Assembly (NCBI GenBank): GCA_900299185.1
Contig: OMIV01000035.1
Coordinates: 1 to 54,424 of the forward strand
Direction: 5' to 3'
Origin: Planctomycetaceae bacterium
Lineage (GTDB): Bacteria > Planctomycetota > Planctomycetia > Planctomycetales > Planctomycetaceae
Length of the DNA stretch: 54,424 nucleotides
The translations under genes were made by a program, and so were the position numbers. Under the pieces are notes generated by a model that saw only the letters and a list, made by a program, of their open reading frames with translations, was not told the DNA's origin and ran no database searches. Positions 47,954 through 54,424 of the stretch are shown one piece after another (the stretch's first letter is position 1; each line of letters begins with the position of its first letter).

Positions 47954-48796
47954 CTACATCTTCTTATCGGCCTCTGCCGGCTTCTCAGCGGCAGCAGTGC
48001 CTCCGGACTGCTCACCTTTAGCAGTCGCAGCTTCGTCCGTCTTTGAAGTGGCCTCTTCAGCCTCAGTAGTTTTCGTTACTGGCGGAGCGATGTGAGCCTC
48101 ATCGTTTGCAGGTGCAGCCTTCGAACTCGGTCGCGTATTCGCCCAACCGACGAGCACTGCATTGCCAACAACCAGTCCAATCACAAACAACAACCCGGCG
48201 ATGCGAATGAGGTTGTTGTACTTCTTGTGATTGATGCCCAGCGTTTGAAAGAGGCTCGGCACACCGTGCATCAGGTGCAATCCAAGGAACACAAACCCGG
48301 AGAGATAGCCGATCGCTGACAACGGCGTCTTGAGGATCGCAAGCGCCTTATCGAAAGGAGTCAGTCCTTCGTAGGCGATGTCGCTTCGCAACTGGAGTTT
48401 GAAGTCGATCAAGTGCAGGACGATGTAACCCAGCACGACCGCTCCTGAGACCGCCATCCAAGTATCGGGCCGACCGAAGCCGAAACCGTCACCTTCACCT
48501 TTGGCCTGCTGCACCGCATAGCCTTGCCCGCGAGCGAGCTTGTTGCCGACGGTCAGCTTGAAGGCCAACACGATGTGAATGATGAAGAGACCAAACAGCC
48601 CGACTTCAGCCACTGCGAGCAAGGGACCTTGCGAGTGGAGCTTATGGGCATAGTCGTTGTAGGCGTCGGCTCCGACGAGTAGGAGCAGGTTTCCGGCCAA
48701 GTGGACAACGAGAAAGCCACACAGCAGAAGGCCGGTGATCGCCATCACAAACTTCCTCCCAACGGAGGAAGAAAGGGCGTTGAGCAACCACTTCAA
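47954..48796 (-). CDS. sdhC: Succinate dehydrogenase cytochrome b558 subunit
   Basis: The product has 280 residues from TTG 48796, with AAGGAGC six bases upstream. It has five hydrophobic segments: KFVMAITGLLLCGFLVVHLA, AVAEVGLFGLFIIHIVLAF, TWMAVSGAVVLGYIVLHLID, AIGYLSGFVFLGLHLMHGV, and LFVIGLVVGNAVLVGWA. The His residues in these helices match the b558 (TIGR02046-type) anchor that holds two haems. An Ala/Glu/Lys-rich tail of about 60 residues ends the protein and is not part of the usual core. It is the first gene of the sdhCAB operon. Confidence 0.93.
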   Translation of the reverse strand: MKWLLNALSSSVGRKFVMAITGLLLCGFLVVHLAGNLLLLVGADAYNDYAHKLHSQGPLLAVAEVGLFGLFIIHIVLAFKLTVGNKLARGQGYAVQQAKGEGDGFGFGRPDTWMAVSGAVVLGYIVLHLIDFKLQLRSDIAYEGLTPFDKALAILKTPLSAIGYLSGFVFLGLHLMHGVPSLFQTLGINHKKYNNLIRIAGLLFVIGLVVGNAVLVGWANTRPSSKAAPANDEAHIAPPVTKTTEAEEATSKTDEAATAKGEQSGGTAAAEKPAEADKKM

Positions 48797-49133
48797 GGTC
48801 AGCTCCTTCGCAGATCAGAGGTGCCAATTTCATGGGGCGAAACGTGCCCGAAAATGACCGAGTAAAACTTACTCGGATCGCAGAAACAGGCGGAAGTATA
48901 GGGCGGTCAGATGCCTTCGCAATCGAGCCCACGAGTGTGTCGCAGAAGCACGGCGCGAGTTGCATCGCACTCGATCGTGCTCTCTACTCCCGCCCCACCG
49001 ATCCTGCTCCCGATTGCCCTCCAATGTTCCAGCTGTAGACCATAGCGTTGAACTTCGGGCTTTCATAATGCGCTAGCGTTGGGCATCAACTGCTAATCGC
49101 ACTGCTTGCCGCCAACCCCAATAACTCCTCGCC
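48797..49133. other. Divergent intergenic stretch
   Basis: Gap of 337 bases between sdhC (minus) and the GcvH-like gene (plus). It holds the sdh ribosome site next to 48796 and presumably both promoters; no gene was recognised. Confidence 0.5.
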
Positions 49134-49589
49134 ATGTCTTCCGACCTCGTGTTCGCAATGGGTAAGTACGAAGCTCGAGTTCCGAGCGATCGGCTCTATT
49201 CCAAGAACCATTTGTGGCTCAAACCGGTCGGCGATCTGTTTCACGTCGGCTTCACTGCCTACTCGGTGCGACTCTTGAAAGACGTTTACTTTCTCGATTG
49301 GTCCATCGATCCCGGTACTCACGTTCGACATAAGCAAGAGATTGGAGAGATCGAAAGCTCTAAAGCGGTCTCGGCTCTCTTCGCACCGTTTGAAGGGCGA
49401 GTCATTGAGTTCAACCCAGACCTTCTCAGTGATCCGTCGGCGATCAACACGGATGGTTACGGCAAAGGCTGGCTGTACTCGTTCGAGACCTCTGAGACAC
49501 CGCTCACTCCCGAAGAATATGTGCGTCATCTTGAAAGCACGTGGGAGCAGACGCAGCGTGTGTTGAAGGGGCAAGCCAACGAGTCGTAG
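49134..49589 (+). CDS. GcvH-like lipoyl carrier protein
   Basis: The product has 151 residues. It has the H-protein fold: LYSKNHLWLKPVGDLFHVGF, TAYSVRLLKDVYFLDWSIDP, then the lipoylation site EIESSKAVSALFAPFEGRVI with Lys77, then LLSDPSAINTDGYGKGWLYS. A C-terminal helix of about 30 residues (VRHLESTWEQTQRVLKGQ) is longer than in GcvH. GcvH shuttles the aminomethyl group in glycine cleavage; related lipoate-binding proteins serve sulfur oxidation. No gcvT or gcvP gene is in the window. The next gene encodes a ferredoxin, so a redox use of the lipoyl arm is plausible. Confidence 0.85.
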   Translation: MSSDLVFAMGKYEARVPSDRLYSKNHLWLKPVGDLFHVGFTAYSVRLLKDVYFLDWSIDPGTHVRHKQEIGEIESSKAVSALFAPFEGRVIEFNPDLLSDPSAINTDGYGKGWLYSFETSETPLTPEEYVRHLESTWEQTQRVLKGQANES

Positions 49590-49685
49590 TGCAGATCTCA
49601 ATGTCGACTTATCCGCGTCAGCAGACTCAAGGTGGCGTACCGAGCAACGAGCTAGTTCAAAGAGATATCACGGAGCATTCCGCAA

Positions 49686-50714
49686 ATGTCTGGCAAGAAA
49701 CTCACCGTCGTGATCTCGCAGCATCAAGGTAAGAACCCTGCCAAGCGAAAGCTGGAAGAGGACCTGGCGTTGGCGTGCATGCTTGAGCCCGACGTTGATG
49801 TCTCGCTGGTTCCTAACCTGTACGACTTAGGGCACGACCACTCTGGAATGCTGTTTTTGAAAGGCGTTCCAGGCAACCTGCTGGTGCTCGGTTGGCTTTA
49901 TCCGCGAGCAATTCGATGGACGTTGGACCGCGCGGGCGTGAAGGGCAAAGAGGGCACCGTACTCCTCAAGAGCGACGATGATGATGAGGGGGATGATGAA
50001 CCGCAGGACGTTGACTCAACGGGTATCGGCGCGCTGAACGTTCCGAATCGGTTCATCTATTGCGCGGACCTGAAGGCGTCGTCTGATCCGCAAGTTTATC
50101 TCGAAGAGATCCGCCGTATCCTGGCTGAGACCAATCAGAAGACTGTCAGTCTTATGGATTGGATTCAGGGCGATCCGAATAAAGACCAACTGCAGCGGTA
50201 TCTGAATCCCCAAGAGTTGCTGGCTCCAGCACCAACACCAAACAACGGACACTCTGTTGCTGATGCCGAAGAAGGCGTGAAGCGACGCTGGTATCCCGTC
50301 ATTGATTACAGTCGCTGCACCAATTGCATGGAGTGCATCGACTTCTGTTTGTTCGGCGTCTACGGCGTGGATGAGCTAGACCGCATTCTTGTTGAGACTC
50401 AAGACAACTGTAAGAAAGGTTGCCCGGCCTGCAGCCGCGTTTGCCCTGCGAACGCGATCATCTTTCCGCAACACAAGCAGCCTGAAATTGCCGGAGCTTC
50501 GGGCGAGGTTACGAGTCTCAAAATCGATCTTTCGCAACTCTTTGGCGCACCGGATCCGCTCGAACTTGCGGCGCGCGAACGCGACATCGAACTCGTCCGA
50601 GATGGTCGCGATGCCGTCGGACTTACGGTTGGTGTCAAAAAGCGACATAAGCAATGCGGGCCGCGCGACGAACTCGATGACCTGATGGACGATCTCGACA
50701 AGCTGGACTTGTAA
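49686..50714 (+). CDS. Dicluster [4Fe-4S] ferredoxin-domain protein
   Basis: The product has 342 residues, with GGAG upstream of its ATG. The N-terminal 180 residues are unfamiliar ([40 protein letters not shown]) with an acidic loop DDDDEGDDE near 97-105. A bacterial-type ferredoxin segment holds two clusters: [11 protein letters not shown] (211-221) and [12 protein letters not shown] (242-253), the second with one extra residue between the first two Cys. The C-terminus is charged and Asp-rich ([13 protein letters not shown]). It follows the GcvH-like gene on the same strand after 96 bases. I do not recognise the family; electron transfer linked to the lipoyl protein is inferred from the pairing. 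Confidence 0.82.
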   Translation: MSGKKLTVVISQHQGKNPAKRKLEEDLALACMLEPDVDVSLVPNLYDLGHDHSGMLFLKGVPGNLLVLGWLYPRAIRWTLDRAGVKGKEGTVLLKSDDDDEGDDEPQDVDSTGIGALNVPNRFIYCADLKASSDPQVYLEEIRRILAETNQKTVSLMDWIQGDPNKDQLQRYLNPQELLAPAPTPNNGHSVADAEEGVKRRWYPVIDYSRCTNCMECIDFCLFGVYGVDELDRILVETQDNCKKGCPACSRVCPANAIIFPQHKQPEIAGASGEVTSLKIDLSQLFGAPDPLELAARERDIELVRDGRDAVGLTVGVKKRHKQCGPRDELDDLMDDLDKLDL

Positions 50715-50743
50715 GCAACGCGAAGCCCGCAATTGCAATGTGG

Positions 50744-52081
50744 CTACTGAGCCTGCTTCTTTGCGCCGGGGCCTAAGGCGGGTTGAGTCCACGCTCTCTC
50801 GAATTCACCGACTTCGGATGGATTGGGATGCTTGCGCGAGGACGTGATGCGAGCCCGCACGTAAAGCTCATCGCCCGAGAACTTAAAGCTCGCGTTCGGT
50901 CCTTCGACGGTGGCGAGAACCTTGCCAATGTCGTCGCTGTAACGCTCGGTCACTCGCAGTGGTTTCCCGTCTTTATCGAGTACGGGTTCGTGCTTTGGAT
51001 CGAATCCTCTTCGAGTGCCGATGAAGTCCACTTGATAGGTCGTATCGGCCGTGGTCTTCACGCTGATTTGAAGTCCCTCTGGTGAGCTTGTGACAGACTC
51101 CAATGCCACGCCGCTGGATGAGTAGAACCGGCCGTGTTCCATGGCATCGACGAGTGCATTGGCATGAAGTTGCGGAGCCAACACGACGACCCAACCTCGT
51201 CCCGGTTCTGCGGCTCGACTGGGAATCTTGTGATAGTTGTGACCATCGTCCGTCGCGAGACCGTACAGCAGCGGCAATTCAAACTCCGTCAGCCTTCGCG
51301 TATTGATGATGTCCCAAATGCGCTCCGTCGAAGCGTGTTGTTCGTCACCCGAATTCTTCACTCCGGGGTGTCCGTTGTAGACCTCGAAGAAGTTCTCGCC
51401 GCGGACACGCATGAGGTCTTCAGCCGTGATGCCCCAACCAAAATTGGGATGATTCAAATGGATCATCATGGGCTGGCCGGTGCGCTCGCGTTGCGAGATC
51501 AACGCGTCGGTATTGTTCTGGATGGTTTCGGCGATGCTCATGCCGTGACGAGGTACAACCAACTCTTTGACGTTCGACGCATTCATGTGAATGGGAGCTT
51601 TGCCGAATGAATCAGTGACTTCCTCGCCTTGCACCAAGAGGTACTTACTGGGGTTGTTAAACCGCTCTGCCACTTCCAGAAACGTCTTGAGTTTGACTTC
51701 GATCTTGCCTTCGGCGGTGGTGCGTTCTGTCACCCAACCCTCGGGGAATTTCTGCTTCAGTTTCTCCAGTGCCTCTTTGCCGCCTTTGCTCTTCGACACA
51801 TCCACCCAGCGTTCGCGATCGGCCAAGGTGTTGTGGTCGGTGTAGACCAAGAACTGATAGTCGTGCTCGCGATACCACAGCGCGATGGATTCCAGATAGT
51901 CATCGCCGTCGCTCCACAGCGAGTGCGTATGCATGTTGCCTTTGAACCACTGCAACTCGCCGGTTGCTCGCAGTACTTGGGCATTGGCCTTGGCGGTCGG
52001 AGTGGTTTGAGGCAGGTTGATGGCAGCCCACATTGAGACCACGACCAGAAACGCGACAAACAGCGAGCGAGCTGATTTCAC
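50744..52081 (-). CDS. Exported PHP-domain phosphoesterase-like protein
   Basis: The product has 445 residues from GTG 52081, which has GGAG eight bases upstream and starts a good signal anchor (VKSARSLFVAFLVVVSMWAA). ATG 52186 is also possible; it overlaps the stop of the upstream gene (TGATG). The PHP fold is visible: FKGNMHTHSLWSDGDDYLES with the metal His pair, YQFLVYTDHNTLADRERWVD, VQGEEVTDSFGKAPIHMNAS, MIHLNHPNFGW, and GLATDDGHNYH. PHP enzymes are metal phosphoesterases or nucleases; exported members are common in planctomycetes with unknown substrate. It follows the DUF1549/DUF1553 gene and could be co-transcribed with it. Confidence 0.85.
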   Translation of the reverse strand: MKSARSLFVAFLVVVSMWAAINLPQTTPTAKANAQVLRATGELQWFKGNMHTHSLWSDGDDYLESIALWYREHDYQFLVYTDHNTLADRERWVDVSKSKGGKEALEKLKQKFPEGWVTERTTAEGKIEVKLKTFLEVAERFNNPSKYLLVQGEEVTDSFGKAPIHMNASNVKELVVPRHGMSIAETIQNNTDALISQRERTGQPMMIHLNHPNFGWGITAEDLMRVRGENFFEVYNGHPGVKNSGDEQHASTERIWDIINTRRLTEFELPLLYGLATDDGHNYHKIPSRAAEPGRGWVVVLAPQLHANALVDAMEHGRFYSSSGVALESVTSSPEGLQISVKTTADTTYQVDFIGTRRGFDPKHEPVLDKDGKPLRVTERYSDDIGKVLATVEGPNASFKFSGDELYVRARITSSRKHPNPSEVGEFERAWTQPALGPGAKKQAQ

Positions 52082-52185
52082 CAGAAGTACTCCGCAGAGA
52101 GGGATGCGAGTGAGAGTTTTTGAATCATCGAGGTTGCTTGGCTGTCCTCGTTGAGATCGAACGAAAAGTAGAGACGGACGCGGCA

Positions 52186-54424
52186 TCAGTGGTTGTAAAG
52201 AAACTCTTTGGTATTGAGCAGGCTCCACAAGATGTCTTCGATGGCTTGTCGGCGCGAGCTGCCTTCGGCTTCAAATGCCGTCTTCAAGAGTGATCGTTCC
52301 TCAGCAGTTGGGAAACGCGATAACGTCCCAAGGAAGAGTTCTTCCACGGTCGCATCTGAGCTGAGATCCGAGTCTGCCAACTTACGAGCGACACCGTGGC
52401 GATGCGTCAGTTTGGCGTGGACTTCGGGCGAGTTAATCAAGTGCAAGGCTTGAGCGATGCTCGGCAACGTACTGCGTTCGCATTCGCAAACGGTCGCTCT
52501 CACGGGGCGACCAAAGATGCGAAAGAAGTAGGACGGCATGCGGTTGTCCCACACATGAATGGCTCGCACGCCCAGCGGCCAGCCGTTGAATTTCTCAGGG
52601 ACTCCTGTGGTCTGACAGATCGCGTCAAGCAGGACTTCGGCAGCCAATGGCTTGGCGGGATAGTGCGAGAAGTTCTGGCGATCGTCCCCATTCGAATCAT
52701 TGGTGTCGGACTGCAGTTGATAGACCTTCGACTTCAGCAGCGTCGCCGTGAAGGCTTTGAGGTCGTATTTCACTTCTCGCAGATGTGCGACGAGTGCCTT
52801 CAAGAGTGGCTCATTGGTGGCTGGGTTAGTGACTCGCTGGTCGTCGATCGGTTCCACGAGTCCTCGTCCGAAGTAGTGCGACCAAATGCGATTTGAAATT
52901 GCCGACGCGACGAATGGGTTGTCGTCATTGGTCATCCAAGCGGCGAGCACTTGGCGGCGATCTGTCACTTGAGAGAAGTCGGCGTCTGTGGCATCTAAAG
53001 CTCGCGCCGGAACCAGTTGCCCGGTGCGCGGGTGCTTCTGATCGTTCCCGATGCGAGCCACGATGGCATCGGTGCCGTCCGGCAACTTCTTTGTGGCGAC
53101 GCCCGTAAAGAAGCCGACAAGCCCGGCATAGTCATCTTGGCCCCAGCGTTCCGAAGGATGATGGTGGCATTGAGCGCACTCGATGCGGACGCCGAGAAAC
53201 AATTGGCTGACCGATCGAGCGGCGACTTCAGGAGTGTCGACCGACTTATAAAACGCGACCGGACCTTCGCTCTGAACGGGGCCTTGAGCCGTGATGATCT
53301 CGCGCACGAACTCGTCATACGGGCGGTTCTCGAGGAACTGCTTTCGCAACCAGCGAGTCAACCCGACGGTGCCTTGCGGCGTCACCTTGAGCTTGTCGGC
53401 TCTAAGTAAGTCGGTCCATTTCATCGCCCAAAAGTCAGCGTACTCGGGACGATTCAGGAGTTCTTGAACCAGCTTCACGCGTTTGTCCGTCGCAGTGTCC
53501 GTCAAGAAGGCACGTGCTTCGGCAGCCGTCGGCATCGTGCCGATGGTGTCGAGGAACACGCGTCGCAAGAACGTGGCATCGTCTGCCGGAGGGCTGGGCT
53601 GAATGCCGAGCTCTTGCAGCCGGTCCCAAACCAGTTTGTCGATGAAGTTCTCTTCGGCAGGCCGAGCAAACTTAGTGTCGGGTCTCGGCAGTGTGACCCG
53701 GCAAACGGCCACATGGCCGAGGTATCGAACCAGAATCGCGGCCGAGCCCGAGATATCGCTGGAACGAAGTAAGCCACGTGTATCAGTTCCGACAACGTGC
53801 TCGGCGTTCGAGAAGTAATCGGCTTCGACGGTGCAGCAGCGGCGGCCTCCCATTGAGTCGATCGCGGTCACTCTTAGTTGCTGCGTCGACGACGCAGTCA
53901 TGATGACGTTCGCTGGTTCGACTTCGATGCGCTCAATCGCCACTTCATCGCCAATGGTTCGCGGTGCTCCCGCTTCGATCCAGCGACGCAACCGACGGAA
54001 GCCAGGTGTGCCGACTTCGATCTTGCGGCCCCCACCATGTGGAGTAATCGCTCCACCCTTGGTCAAGATCATGCTGCGATCGGGATGAGCAAGGTCGACT
54101 CTTCGTCCTTTGGCTTCTTTGATCAGCGCGTCGTAGTCCGAGGACCAGTCGTAACCCAGCAGGCTGAGCTTGAATCCGTTTTGGCCTTCCGCCTTTCCGT
54201 GACAGCCTCCGGAGTTGCAACGTCCTTTGGTGAGGAGCGGGATGACTTCATGCTGAAACGAAACCGGCGGCGGCACTTGCTGGCCAGTAACGGTCACGTC
54301 CACTCGCAGTTCTTGAGTTCCAGCTTTGATGACGATTTGAGCGGTGCCATCTGCGAGCGGTTGCACCAGCCCATCGGCAGCGATGGCAACGACTCCCGCC
54401 GGTTGCGCCGAGTAAGTGGCCGAG
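52186..54424 (-). CDS. DUF1549-DUF1553 planctomycete cytochrome-type protein (5' end outside window)
   Basis: At least 745 residues are visible and the frame stays open past the right edge, so the N-terminus is missing. The visible part starts in an Ig-like (BIG2-type) segment (AIAADGLVQPLADGTAQIVI), followed by FQHEVIPLLTKGRCNSGGCH, a family-typical C-x4-CH motif. A second Ig-like unit follows (VEPANVIMTASSTQQLRVTA). DUF1549 follows (NFIDKLVWDRLQELGIQPSP; LDTIGTMPTAAEARAFLTDT; WAMKWTDLLRADKL), then LFLGVRIECAQCHHHPSERW, then DUF1553 (NRIWSHYFGRGLVEPIDDQR; FRIFGRPVRATVCECERS). An exported protein of unproven function. Its stop overlaps an in-frame ATG of the PHP gene (TGATG), suggesting coupling. 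Confidence 0.9.
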   Translation of the reverse strand, partial: SATYSAQPAGVVAIAADGLVQPLADGTAQIVIKAGTQELRVDVTVTGQQVPPPVSFQHEVIPLLTKGRCNSGGCHGKAEGQNGFKLSLLGYDWSSDYDALIKEAKGRRVDLAHPDRSMILTKGGAITPHGGGRKIEVGTPGFRRLRRWIEAGAPRTIGDEVAIERIEVEPANVIMTASSTQQLRVTAIDSMGGRRCCTVEADYFSNAEHVVGTDTRGLLRSSDISGSAAILVRYLGHVAVCRVTLPRPDTKFARPAEENFIDKLVWDRLQELGIQPSPPADDATFLRRVFLDTIGTMPTAAEARAFLTDTATDKRVKLVQELLNRPEYADFWAMKWTDLLRADKLKVTPQGTVGLTRWLRKQFLENRPYDEFVREIITAQGPVQSEGPVAFYKSVDTPEVAARSVSQLFLGVRIECAQCHHHPSERWGQDDYAGLVGFFTGVATKKLPDGTDAIVARIGNDQKHPRTGQLVPARALDATDADFSQVTDRRQVLAAWMTNDDNPFVASAISNRIWSHYFGRGLVEPIDDQRVTNPATNEPLLKALVAHLREVKYDLKAFTATLLKSKVYQLQSDTNDSNGDDRQNFSHYPAKPLAAEVLLDAICQTTGVPEKFNGWPLGVRAIHVWDNRMPSYFFRIFGRPVRATVCECERSTLPSIAQALHLINSPEVHAKLTHRHGVARKLADSDLSSDATVEELFLGTLSRFPTAEERSLLKTAFEAEGSSRRQAIEDILWSLLNTKEFLYNH

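Overview
The window reads as chromosomal DNA of a planctomycete, most likely of the Planctomycetaceae type. The main evidence is two large secreted proteins of the planctomycete cytochrome / DUF1549 / DUF1553 class (24396-26924 and the right edge), a DUF1552 Tat-exported protein, a ceramidase-type secreted hydrolase, a Rho factor with a very long low-complexity N-terminus, an archaeal-type phosphoglycerate mutase, and mostly monocistronic genes that switch strand often. Placement to genus is not possible from this sequence alone.

Left region (1-9660) is accessory DNA. It starts with a truncated DDE transposase, then a minus-strand pair: a sigma-54 activator with a CARF-like (RtcR-like) sensor domain (5145-6755) followed 52 bases later by a 1491-residue STAND/NACHT-type ATPase (617-5092). 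The ATPase carries an N-terminal HsdR-type DUF4145 domain, a degenerate beta-propeller and a C-terminal zinc ribbon. A core-perfect -24/-12 sigma-54 promoter (5106-5120) lies exactly between the two genes. I read this as a sensor-switched, defence-like module that I do not recognise as a described system. To the right are a 1.2 kb gene-poor stretch with three adjacent strong hairpins, two small element-type ORFs, and a 3' fragment of a tyrosine recombinase whose stop codon lies 5 bases from the 3' end of a tRNA-Arg(ACG) gene. That is the classic edge of an integrated element.

Middle region (9700-29600) is ordinary planctomycete chromosome: a lipoprotein, an SMP-30-type sugar-lactone hydrolase, a metallo-beta-lactamase-fold hydrolase, ceramidase, a covalent-flavin amine oxidase, a LOG-family protein, a DUF1552 protein, an esterase, a LysM protein, TilS, an overlapping glycosyltransferase-WecB pair, a PSD1-type cytochrome protein and a secreted protein with an internal domain duplication.

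Right region (29600-54424) is mostly housekeeping: a receiver-SpoIIE phosphatase, thiolase, Mrp ATPase, NadD, phosphoglycerate mutase, Rho, PgpA, GDP-mannose 4,6-dehydratase, an atypical LuxR-type response regulator, a RluA-family pseudouridine synthase and the sdhCAB operon with its own terminator. It ends with a GcvH-like lipoyl protein paired with a dicluster ferredoxin, a PHP-domain phosphoesterase and a partial DUF1549/DUF1553 protein. A family of palindromic repeats containing the core ACGCAGAG / CTCTGCGT or close variants lies in at least three gaps between genes.
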